Source: Rheum nobile
Lineage: Eukaryota > Streptophyta > Magnoliopsida > Caryophyllales > Polygonaceae
Reading direction: 5' to 3'
DNA: 64,000 bases
Assembly: GCA_027886185.1 (NCBI GenBank)
Contig: WOAB01000728.1
Location: forward strand, 2,914,001-2,978,000
The notes beneath the pieces were generated by a model. The model was not told the DNA's origin. It did no database searches and was given only the letters and a program-made list of their open reading frames with translations. Shown one piece after another: positions 55,114 to 64,000 of this stretch; positions within the stretch are counted from its first letter, which is position 1; each line of letters opens with the position of its first letter. Both the position numbers and the translations under genes were made by a program.

Positions 55114-55173
55114 GTGAAAGTTTCGGGTGGCGGTAGATGCAATGTGACTAATGGGCATTGCTTTGACAACATG
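55114..55173 (+). pseudogene. Single exon of an HI0933-like FAD-dependent oxidoreductase
   Basis: Between acceptor CATGTCAG and donor GTATGC lie 20 codons reading VKVSGGGRCNVTNGHCFDNM. The SGGGRCNVTN motif is diagnostic of the HI0933/BaiN-type flavoprotein family, which has plant members; it contacts the flavin. The neighbouring exons are absent within several kb, and transposon pieces follow, so this is a carried or stranded exon. The exact splice sites show it came from genomic DNA, not mRNA. Confidence 0.72.
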
Positions 55174-55499
55174 GTATGCTCTACACAGACAGATGCAGTA
55201 AAACTAATAGTTATATACTTATATATGACAAAAAATAATAGTTATATACATTTTTTTAGTCTGTAAGAGAAGCATATGGAATTTTGATTTCAAAAACATA
55301 TTTGTTGTAAACAGCTTCTCATCTTTATAGGTGTAATGTGGGTACATAAATGGTTTTTAAATGAGCTAGTACTTGTTAAATGAGACATGATTGTGAAACA
55401 TGGGTCATTTTCACATTTCCTTAACAAGGCATTTGAATGAGCTAGTACTTGTTTAATGGGACTAACCACTATCAAACAAGGTTCTATTGATAGTTACGA

Positions 55500-56240
55500 A
55501 ATCAACCAATGTTCGTTAATATAACAGAGTAATGACCTGACTATGTACAAATGTGGTCTGACAAAGTGAATATTGCTCTGAACTTTGAAATGGGCTAACA
55601 TTTGAAATTTTCTGATATAACAGAGCATTGACCTGACTACGTATAACTATGGCCTGACTTCGTACAAATGTGGTGTGATAAAGTACACAATTCTTTACTA
55701 TGTAACAACGACGTTGAAAAAGAGCTTCAAAGTGGAATAGTTACCGATTTTCTATGCACAACGCGGGCCGATACGAAGGTGATTCGATGTCATTCGGAGG
55801 TGATTTTAAATGATTCAAGAGTCGGGTTTATGTAACTTGAGCATGACGAAGACGATGGTGTGGTCAGATTTTGAATTTAATGAATCGATATGTGTTTTTC
55901 TTGGCGTCGAACATGGCTTGGTGGTGATGTATATAGGCAATGAACAAGGTACTTTAAAACTTCAGAGTATTATGTACTTTATCGGACCACATGTGTACGA
56001 AATCAGACCACATTTATACGAAGTCAAGTCAATATTCTGTTATATCACAAATGTGTACAAGAAGGGAGTCGACTCTAAGAGCGGAACTGAAGAGTGTAGA
56101 GAATTTCAAGTCAAAGTGTTTACAAGAAGGGAGTCGACTCTATTCATCCCAAAGTTTGTGTTTCTTTTATGAAGTTTTCTTTTGAAAACACGTAAATATT
56201 TTTAGTGATTATCAATTCAACGAGAATCACAACTAATAAA
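55500..56240. mobile_element. Mosaic of small transposon pieces with GTCAGGTCA boxes
   Basis: Contains two stretches in one orientation (55520-55690) and one in the other (55960-56045) of the sequence that forms the 117-bp arrays at 58.8 and 61.9 kb. 55690-55970 (CTTCAAAGTGG..., GATTCGATGTCATTCG) is repeated directly at 60610-60830 and inverted at 61055-61275. A 21-bp phrase, GTACAAGAAGGGAGTCGACT, occurs near 56053 and in a near copy near 56118. The segment ends with an AACGAGAATCACAACTAATA box shared with 58450. Confidence 0.6.
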
Positions 56241-56281
56241 TGCAGATTTATTAGTTGCAAATCTTGGTGGATGTTTTGTAG

Positions 56282-56794
56282 GTTTGGAGAGTTGCCAATG
56301 TCCCAAAAAATGACAAGTTTCAGTACACACATTTTGCTCATAAGATAAACATCTTTGATACTGCACCCAAGAAGTTGCTTCCATCAGATTCTCGTCTACA
56401 CCCTGATAGATACGCACTCGAAAAGGGCGACCTTTCAAAAGCCGGTGCTGAGAAGAGCAGGTAACTTGATGGATCCATCACTTGTTTATGGATTCTGGGT
56501 CAAAATCTTTTCTGAGATCACATCATGTTTGCTTTGCCCAGGCTGGAGGAGAGGCAAAGAGCTGAAAAGAGAGACCGAGAAGCCAAAGGCGAAAAGTTCA
56601 CCCCAAGATGGTTCGATTTTACAGGCGAAGTCGCTCCTACTCCGTGGGGCGAGTTGGAATTATACGCTTACAATGGCAAGTACACCGAGCATCGTGCCAT
56701 CGTTGATAGCTCCGATGTCATCAAACCCGTCGATGTCGAATCCATAGAGTTCAATCCCTGGCAATTTGCTGCTAGTTCATCAGCTGCAGAATGA
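56282..56794 (+). pseudogene. Last two exons of an oxysterol-binding-protein-related protein
   Basis: Exon 56282-56460 (VWRVANVPKNDKFQYTHFAH, then SDSRLHPDRYALEKGDLSKAG) joins exon 56542-56794 (LEERQRAEKRDREAKGEKF, PRWFDFTGEVAPTPWGELELY) through an 81-bp GT-AG intron; the frame ends EFNPWQFAASSSAAE. This is the conserved C-terminus of plant ORP proteins, which carry sterols or phosphoinositides between membranes. About 144 codons are intact, but the upstream ligand-binding exons are missing: transposon debris lies directly before the acceptor at 56281. It may be a captured fragment or a stranded 3' gene end. Three copies of its terminal coding sequence follow. Confidence 0.85.
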
Positions 56795-57065
56795 TTTGCG
56801 TGACATGTTGTCTCTTGTGGTAGCCTGTGGTGCTGCGGCTGAGCAATTTGCTGCTAGTTCTGTGGTGGTGTAAATCATTCTGCAGCACCACAGACTCACG
56901 CAATTTGCTGCTAGTTCATCAACACATTGTAGGGATTGAACTAGCAGCACACCGTGCCATCGTTGATGCTCTCATATGTGCTGCACCTGGCAATTTGCTG
57001 CTAGTTCATCAGTTGTAGAATGATTTACACCACCACAGACTGAGCAAGCAGTCGCAGTCCTGATC
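56761..57065. repeat. Repeated copies of the ORP gene's 3' end
   Basis: CAATTTGCTGCTAGTTC occurs near 56762, 56848, 56901 and 56992; three of these are followed by ATCA. The sequence encoding TEHRAIVDSS recurs as CCGTGCCATCGTTGATGCTC near 56953. TGATTTACACCACCACAGAC appears inverted near 56868. These are direct and inverted shuffles of one roughly 60-bp coding end. Confidence 0.8.
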
Positions 57066-57099
57066 CATCGATGAGTCTGTTGTCTCTTGTGGCATTTTA

Positions 57100-58194
57100 T
57101 TTAGTGTGTAATCCAGAAATGGATTCATTCTTTTGTTGTAGCTGGTGCAGCACATATGAGAGCATCATGCATATTGGTTCATTGCTAAATAGTTCTAGCT
57201 AGTTTAATCAATGTTAACAATCTCGATCTCCCTTTTCATGTATGCATATATGGAGTGAACGTATTTGGTCCATTTGGATGGGTTGTACAGTCTAGCAATC
57301 TACTCTGCTATGTTATATTGAGAATTTAAATGCTTTGAATCAGTTCAAGTCTAATCATAACTACCTAAAATAATTTGGTTCAAGCTATGCTAAAAAAAGG
57401 GTTCAAGCTAAAGAGCCACAAAGATTAATCTAAATGTAAGCAGTAAAATGGATCGTAACTACTTAATAATCCAGTGGGTGCAGTTTCTTACTCGGACATT
57501 GACGGGTTTAAAGTTTAAAAATATAACAGAATAATGACCTGACTACGTACACATATGGCCTAACAAAGTGAATATTGCTCTGAAATTTAAACTCAGCTAA
57601 CATTTAAAAATTTGTGATATAACAGAGCATTGACCTGACTTCATATAAATATGGTCTGACTTCATACAAATGTGGCCTGATAAAGTAAATATTGCTATGA
57701 AATTTGAAATGTTAGCCAATTTCACATTTAAATTTGCATTTCAGAGCAATATTCACATTTCAGAGCAATATGTACATTGTCAATGCTCTGTTATATCACA
57801 AGTTTCAAATGTTAGCCAATTTCACATTTCAGAGCAATATTTACTTTATCAGACCACATATGTACGTTGTCAGGTGATTACTCTGTTATATTAACTTTAA
57901 ATTTGAAACACTTAAATTTGCATTTATTAGTTGTGATTGTCGTTGAGATCACATAACCACTCATAATATTTACGAGTTTTGATAAGAGAAATATGCCTTA
58001 AACCACCATTCATACTTGGTTGGTTCCGTAATAAGAGAAATATACCTTAAATGCAAATTTATGTGTTTCTCATTACGAAACCAACCAACGTTTTTGCAAT
58101 TCCGCCTATTATTGGTCGACCGACCTTTAGTTGGCTTTTGGAAGTTGGAAAACCATGTTGATGTTTAGTTGGAACCTTGATACATAATTACCAG
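57100..58194. other. AT-rich sequence with dispersed transposon pieces, no gene
   Basis: GTCAGGTCA-type segments at about 57515-57660 and 57700-57890 lie in opposite orientations, followed by an ATTTATTAGTTGTGATT box near 57920. No coding frame. Confidence 0.5.
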
Positions 58195-58242
58195 CTCATC
58201 CAAGTCAGTCACAACACTAGTGTTGTGACTGACTTGGATGAG
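58195..58242. repeat. Perfect 48-bp palindrome without spacer
   Basis: Starts CTCATCCAAGTCAGTCACAA and is fully self-complementary around ACTAGT (58216-58221). The bases directly outside do not pair, so the symmetry ends sharply. Confidence 0.97.
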
Positions 58243-58794
58243 GTGGTAGCCTATTCATGTTTATTGTGCTTCCTGGCAGCCTCGCGACCCTACCTCTTCT
58301 TGGTTTTTTTTGGTTAAGTGAGCTGAAGCCAGTTAAGGTGCATATAATAATGTAAATTTGTTTAGTATTTTTGAGTTAAAGTAGCAAAATCACAACTAAT
58401 AATTGAGTATCAATTTTAAGTAAATATTTTTAGTGATTATCAATTCAACGAGAATCACAACTAATAAATGCCGATTTAAGTCTAATCATAACTACCTAAA
58501 ATAAATTGGTTCATTTCATTTTGAAATTTGTCTCATTGCATTTGTGAATGAATCCAACTCGAAAGAATTTATGAATGTACTGGTTCATCTCAGAAGCAAG
58601 AGATATGAGAAGGTTTATAAATAGATATATGCCTTTCAGGGCTAATTTGATTAACTTGTTATTGACCTATCATTACTGTCACGTGAAACTTAATGATCTA
58701 TGTGCAACTGCTATATTGCTGAAGAATGATAGACATACACATGGGAGATGGGAGGAAGTTGTTGAACTAGCCCTCATGAGACCTGATATTGGAA

Positions 58795-59075
58795 TTATGT
58801 AAAATAAAAGAGCATTGACCTGACATAGTATACATGTGACTTGACTTTGTATAAATGTGTCATGACAAAGTAAATATTGCTCTGAAATTTAAAATTGACT
58901 AACATTTGAAATTATGTGAAATAAAAGACCATTGACCTGACATAGTATACATGTGACTTGACTTTGTATACATGTGTCCTGACAAAGTGAATATTGCTTT
59001 GAAATTTAAAATTGACTAACATTTGAAATTATGTGAAATAAAAGACCATTGACCTGACTTAATTTCAGAGCAATA
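58795..59075 (-). repeat. 117-bp tandem array, reverse orientation
   Basis: Units start at about 58811, 58928 and 59045 (GA(G/C)CATTGACCTGAC). It has the same unit and the same 117-bp period as 61911-62450, but on the opposite strand. Confidence 0.88.
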
Positions 59076-60000
59076 TTTATAAGTTTTGGGAGGCATTTTG
59101 GAGCGATGAGAACCTTCAATATAAATATAAATTTAAATATTTATAAATTTGAAATTGACTAACATTTAAAGTTGCATTTATTAGTTGTAATTCTCGTTGA
59201 ATTGATAATCACTCAAAATATTTGAAATTGTACTCACATTCATATAACAGGAAGTTGACCAAGTCCAACTGGTAAGGACCCTTCAAGAGAATTCAAACTC
59301 AAGTTTGTGTCTTCATAAACAGTTAAGAGTATTGATCAGCTTATTGAAAACTATGAAAAAGGGAGCTAATGGAAAAGCTGGTGGATAACAAGCAAGAACA
59401 AGAGGTATTTGTGTTACATAACAGAGCATTATGTACTTTATCAGGCCACATTTGTACGAAGTCAGACCACATTAATACGAAGTCAGGTCAATACTCTATT
59501 ATATCATAAAATTTCAAATGTTAGCCAATTTTAAATTTCAGAGCAATATTTTCTTTGTCAAGCCACATTTTTACGTAGTCAGGTCATTACTCTGTTATAT
59601 TACTTACCTTTAAATTTGAAACACTTAAATTTGCATTTATTAGTTATGGACCATTATAGAGTACCAACTTTGCACCACCAAGGTATGACATGAATGAAGC
59701 ATAGTGATCCGCGTTCAACTTCAGTGTTCATTCAAGATCAAAGCAACCCATGTGGACATTACCACCAAGCCTTGTTCGACAAAAAAAAAAACATTTCGAT
59801 TCATTAAATTCAAGATCTGACCACACCATCGTCTTCCCATGCTCAAGTTACTTAAACCCTGAGCACATCATCGTCTTGTTCATCGCCTATATATATGACC
59901 ATCGTCTTCTCCATGTTCATTCAAGGTCAAAGCGAAGAATGCAGGGTACATCTCGAGGAACAACTACTCTGTAGCTCAAGTCTCATCGACTAGCTTTACT
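59076..60000. mobile_element. Further mosaic of the same small transposon family
   Basis: ATTTATTAGTTGTAATTCTC box near 59187, GTCAGGTCA segments at about 59430-59600, and a copy (59750-59850, CTTGTTCGACAAAAAAAA then CATTTCGATTCATTAAATTC) of the sequence also found at 61070-61130 and, inverted, near 55880 and 60740. Confidence 0.5.
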
Positions 60001-60283
60001 GTCATCGGGCTCGGGCTCGATCTTCTTAGTCACCACGAGGCAAAGGACGTGTTGGTAGACGACAAGGATTCGAGGGCCCTCCATGGGGTCCACGGGGGAT
60101 GCTCGACTTCGCAGGCGGCGGTTGCGGATTTTCTATACAAGTGGGTGAACGGCAAGAATTTCAGAGAAAGCAAAGAGAGAAGAGTGAGAAGTAGCTTAAC
60201 GATGAGAGACGCAAGCGTCAGTGGAGGAAGAGGAGGCGGCAACGATGAAGAGTCACCGACGAGGAATAGTCTGTGTGCGTGAG
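60001..60283 (+). pseudogene. Unidentified coding-like fragment
   Basis: An open GC-rich frame reads VIGLGLDLLSHHEAKDVLVDD, then SRALHGVHGGCSTSQAAVAD and FLYKWVNGKNFRESKERR, ending at 60283 after SPTRNSLCA. Composition differs clearly from the AT-rich surroundings and resembles an exon, so it may be a third captured host fragment. I do not recognise the protein. No obvious splice sites frame it. Confidence 0.35.
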
Positions 60284-60609
60284 CGAGGAAGTGGCAAGCA
60301 GAGAAGGAAGAGGTACAATGAGATTTGGAATTAATTAGGGTTAGGTCAATGCTCTGTTATATCACAAAATTCCAAATGTTAGCCGATTTTAAATTTCAGG
60401 GCAATATTCACTTTATTAGGCCACATTTGTACATAATCAGTTCAATACTCTGTTATATTGACTTTAAATTTTAAACTAATTTTCCTTATCTCTTACTTAC
60501 CATAGTCATATGTATATTTATAAATTTACAGAAACAATTTTCTATTAAAAATCATATAATTTTACATTTCAGTTACGTAATTACAAGCATTATAGCATAA
60601 ATCCTCATT

Positions 60610-61275
60610 CCACTCGGACCAATACGGAGGTGATTCGATGTCATTCGAAGGTGATTTCAAATGATTCAAGAGTCGAGTTTAAGTAACTTGAGCTTAACGA
60701 AGACGATGTTGTGGTCCAATTTTGAATTGAATGAATCGAGAGGTGTTTTTCTTGGGTCGAACAAGGCTTGGTGGTGATGTATATAAGCGATGAACAAGGT
60801 ACTTTAAAGCTTCAGAGCATTGTGTACTTTATCAGACCACATGTGTACGAAGTCAGGTCACATTTATACGAAGTCAGGTCAATTATCTGGTATATCACAA
60901 AATTTCAAATATTAGCCGATTTTAACTTTCAGAACAATATTGGCTTTATTAGGCCACATTTGTACGTAATCAGGTCATTACTCTATTATATTAACTTGAA
61001 GTTTTAATATTGTTTTTAATATTATTTCTGGTGTATTATAGTTTGCTAAATCACGTCACCACCACCAAGACTTGTTCGACCCCAAAAAAAACACATTTCG
61101 ATTCATTAAATTCAAAATCTGACCACACCATCGTTTTTGTCATCCTCTAGTTACTTAAACCCGACTTTTGAATCATTTGAAATCATCTCCGAACAACATC
61201 GAATCACCTCTGTATCGGCCCACGTTGTGCATAGAAAACTGGTAACTATGCCACTTTGAAGCTCTTTTTTCAACG
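60610..61275. mobile_element. Inverted-repeat element, possibly a MITE or deletion derivative
   Basis: 60610-60785 is the inverted counterpart of about 61055-61235 (GAGGTGATTCGATGT, ATTCAAGAGTCG, TTGTTCGACC). The roughly 270-bp centre holds three GTCAGGTCA-type boxes. 55690-55970 is another copy. No transposase; target duplications not resolved by eye. Confidence 0.6.
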
Positions 61276-61910
61276 CCGGTGGAAGATCCTAGACTCCGCG
61301 ACCTATCTTCGGAGAAACCTTGCAGCCTCACAAACCCAACAACACCTCCCTTGCCACATGGGGCTGTCGTTCGACCAACCAAAGAGCTACTTAAAAGATG
61401 GCTAAAGAGAGTTGTTATCGAGGTTTCTTGCTCTTAAACAAGTCACATCATCGAGTGAACGAAGACCTTCATCTCAAGGTATCAAATAATTGCTGCTTGT
61501 AAATATGTTTATCTTCCTACTTTGTACATTCTTCAGACACTCTTCCTCAGCTCTCACACCAAACAGAGGCAAAGCTCTGTTTTCTGCTTGTAAACAGAGG
61601 CAAAGCCAGCCTCCCTCCCTTGCCACTGTGATAATTCAATGCGACCATAATTCATTTTTCAGCATACCCACAGGCTTCAAATACACGTGAAGGCCGATCT
61701 GAATCCAATTTCTTATGGGTATGTCTAACCTGGATTCAAATTAAACATCAAAAGTCAGAAAATAAAAGGGATGACGAAAACATACGGGCAAACCTAACAT
61801 GTGCAGTTATGGGATATGTATAGATGCTGACGGGTTTTTGCTTTTGAGGAGTCTGTGGTGGCCTGAAGTAATTTTTTGTCATTGGAGGATGTTTAGACTT
61901 ACATAGTTAA

Positions 61911-62450
61911 ATGTTAGTCAATTTTAAATTTCAGAGCAATATTTACTTTGTCAGGCCATACTTATACAAAGTCAAGTCATATATATACTATGTCAGGTCA
62001 ATGGTCTTTTATTTCACATAATTTCAAATGTTAGTCAATTTCAAATTTTAGAGCAATATTTACTTTATCAGGACACATTTATACAAAGTCAAGTCACATG
62101 TATACTATGTCAGGTCAATGCTCTTTTATTTTACATAATTTTAAATGTTAGTCAATTTTAAATTTTAGAGCAATATTTACTTTGTCAAGCGACACTTATA
62201 CAAAGTCAAGTCACATGTATACTATGTCAGGTCAATGCTCTTTTATTTCACATAATTTTAAATGTTAGTCAATTTCAAATTTCAGAGCAATATTCACTTT
62301 GTCAAGACACATTTATACAAAGTCAAGTCACATGTATACTATGTCAGGTCAATGCTCTTTTATTTTACATAATTTTAAATGTTAGTCAATTTTAAATTTC
62401 AGAGCAATATTTACTTTGTCAGGCCACACTTATACAAAGTCAAGTCACAT
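61911..62450 (+). repeat. 117-bp tandem array, about 4.6 units
   Basis: ATGTTAGTCAATTT begins units at 61911, 62028, 62145, 62262 and 62379, exactly 117 bp apart. Each unit holds three boxes, GTCAGGCCA, GTCAAGTCA and GTCAGGTCA, about 22 bp apart. No open frame crosses it. Confidence 0.95.
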
Positions 62451-62454
62451 AGAG

Positions 62455-62610
62455 ATAGACGATCAAAGAGAGATATTAGAGAATAGAGATGAGAGAGAGT
62501 AGGATTAGAGAAAGGGGTTTATTTGATATTCATTTGATACCTCTCCATTACATGTGTGATGGATAATACCCAAATATCCAATATATGACATTACTCCCCC
62601 TTTTACAAAA
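62455..62610 (-). mobile_element. Start of a truncated LTR with polypurine tract, minus orientation
   Basis: The minus strand reads GGGCAAAACTTTTGTAAAAG and GGGGAG, then TGTCATATATTGGATATT. This polypurine-plus-LTR junction is typical of the 3' end of plant LTR retrotransposons. Only about 135 bp of LTR remain before the 117-bp array. Confidence 0.5.
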
Positions 62611-62639
62611 GTTTTGCCCTCAAAGCTTAAAAAAAATAC

Positions 62640-63240
62640 CCATCATAACACAAATACCCATCACAACACAAATGCAGCTCAATTTGAAAAAGCCTGTGAG
62701 CAAACCAAGCCTCTCTTAAACTGCTTGTATCCACTTGCACCGCCTAGTGCCACATGACAAATGTGGAAGACTCCAAACTAGTTGTTGTAGCAAAAGTTCC
62801 TCAATATCAGCACAAACTCAGCAAAAATTCAGCATCACACATCACACTCGAAATTCTGCAAAAAATATTTGATCCAAGACATTCACCACTGCCTACAGCT
62901 AGCATAGAACCAAGAAATTCAGCAACTAACTTTCTTGCAACCACTTCCTTGCAACTAACTCTCTCCAGCAATCCCTCGATTGAAGCCAAGACATTCAGCA
63001 AACTAATATTCAGCCACAACATTACGAGCTTTCTGACACCAAACTAACTCTCTCCAGCAAGACATTCAGCAAACTAACTCTCTCTAGCAAGACATTCAGC
63101 AAACTATTACCTCTCTTTGATGTAGCCAGAGCAGAAAAATCTCTTTTTGCAACTGAGTCACTTGTTCAAACTAACATTACGAGCTTTCTGACACCAATGG
63201 CACTTCCTTCTCCCACCTTGACCACCAGCAATGCTTGTTT
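62640..63240. repeat. Spacer with CAGCAA-rich short tandem repeats
   Basis: AAGACATTCAGCAAACTA occurs three times between 62990 and 63105 in units of about 30 bp separated by ACTCTCTCCAGC-like sequence. GAGCTTTCTGACACCAA occurs at 63027 and 63180. It may be interior sequence of the element whose LTR starts at 62589. No protein recognised. Confidence 0.5.
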
Positions 63241-63249
63241 GCTTGCTTC

Positions 63250-64000
63250 TCAGACGACAAGTCCAGCGTCAAGAAATCCAGATAACGGCCCTTGAATATC
63301 TGAGCCGTAAACATGTCCCATCTTCAATCGCTTCGTCTCCAGGTACTTCCTGTTTTCATCTCTTATGGGCGTCAAAACAGGAACTCTACCCACAATTGCC
63401 AATCCGTAACCCTTTAGTCCTATGAACTTTGCTAGATTGTTAGTCATCAGCCGCATGGTTCGAACTCCTACGTCTCTTAAAATCTAGCCTCCATCAAAGT
63501 CAAAAACAACAACACAACAATACATGAAGAATTGCAGAGAAAATTTGCTACTAAAACTGAAATGAATTGAGCAGTTTCTTGACATTTGCATGTCTAACCT
63601 GAGCGCCAATTCCATACTCGCGTGCATCAACAGCTAGTCCAAGTTCAAGGTTGGAGCTTGTGGCCTAAGTAGATTCCTCGGCCTTCATGGCCTCTTAGAT
63701 AAAGCATGACTCCTCTTCCGACCTGTTCAATCAACTGCATTGCCAAGTCCAGCTGATTTCCACAATCGCATCGAGCTGATCCAAACACATCCCTCGTGAG
63801 GCACTTTGAATGAACTCTCACAAGCACATCTTGACCATCTCCAATGTCTCCCTATTTAAGGGTAATTGTAATTGAAACGACATTAGTAAGCTTAGCTTCT
63901 TTTCTAGTGTATACAGAATGAAACAAAGCCTCCGAACATTGACATTGTCCTAACCTTTAAAATTGCCACCGCTGTCCTCTCAACCAGTTTCTCCCTTTTC
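63250..64000 (-). pseudogene. RIBA: RIBA riboflavin biosynthesis gene fragment with internal deletions
   Basis: Minus-strand exons 63955-64000 (KREKLVERTAVA), 63599-63851 (GDIGDGQDVLVRVHSKCLTR, FGSARCDCGNQLDLAMQ, GRGVMLYLRGHEGRGI) and 63250-63483 (ILRDVGVRTMRLMTNNLAKF, GLKGYGLAIVGRVPVLTP, ENRKYLETKRLKMGHVYG) are the GTP cyclohydrolase II half of plant RIBA, the first enzyme of riboflavin synthesis. CDCGNQ includes zinc-ligand Cys residues and RGHEGRG belongs to the active site. Compared with the family from memory, about 25 codons are missing between VERTAVA and K-GDIGDG (in frame), and about 16 between GHKL and LELGLAVDAREYG near 63650, changing the frame and producing a stop. The gene continues past the window edge. 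A functional RIBA must exist elsewhere. Confidence 0.85.

Noticed and set aside
61911..62450. Possible CRISPR-like array of 117-bp units
   Set aside because: Units are directly adjacent with no unique spacers, and the context is plant transposon DNA.

Overview
The window looks like transposon-rich nuclear DNA of a flowering plant, probably a eudicot. The evidence is spliced GT-AG plant-type introns, plant-specific transposon families (CACTA with an Ulp1-type gene, Pack-MULE, chromovirus, Athila/Tat-like and Copia elements, L1-type LINE, endogenous caulimovirid) and fragments of plant housekeeping genes. I see no intact host gene, no tRNA or rRNA gene, no CRISPR array and nothing bacterial. 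The species cannot be named from the sequence.

Layout. 1-4.2 kb: two minus-strand Ty3/Gypsy elements, the first inserted in the gag of the second; the LTR of the second has internal sequence on both sides. 4.2-7.5 kb: remnants of Ulp1/DUF1985 transposon genes, with a 1,045-bp Pack-MULE (4886-5930) carrying a sterol methyltransferase 2 fragment and flanked by a perfect 9-bp target duplication. 7.8-10.8 kb: minus-strand 3' LTR and a 'plant transposon protein' pseudogene. About 12-13 kb: a poly(A)-tailed retroposed sequence. 13,086-21,899: a complete but decayed 8.8-kb CACTA element with TCA target duplications. 22.1-29.5 kb: Gypsy, Copia and LINE debris in a roughly 1.5-kb direct repeat whose copies flank an endogenous pararetrovirus fragment; one copy is split by a 1,326-bp solo LTR. 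29.5-38.1 kb: an L1-type LINE split by a 5.5-kb non-autonomous Athila-like element. 40,071-50,991: a 10.9-kb chromovirus with 2.4-kb LTRs, then a truncated relative LTR at 52.8-54.9 kb. 55-64 kb: a mosaic of small transposon pieces, 117-bp tandem arrays in both orientations, a perfect 48-bp palindrome, and spliced pieces of three host genes (HI0933-like flavoprotein, oxysterol-binding-protein-related protein, RIBA).

The genes do not form a pathway. They are layers of a nested transposon cluster, and the target-site duplications give the order of several insertions: the LINE is older than the Athila-like element in it, and the LINE fragment copy is older than the solo LTR in it. Most stop codons that interrupt otherwise readable transposon genes can be explained by C-to-T or G-to-A transitions, as expected for long-methylated DNA.

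Most notable: the Pack-MULE with the SMT2 fragment; the CACTA Ulp1-like domain lacking its catalytic His and Cys; CpG-rich palindromic 12-mers recurring in several unrelated retroelements; and the 117-bp arrays with regularly spaced GTCAGGTCA-like boxes, which may be subterminal sequences of an undescribed DNA transposon family.
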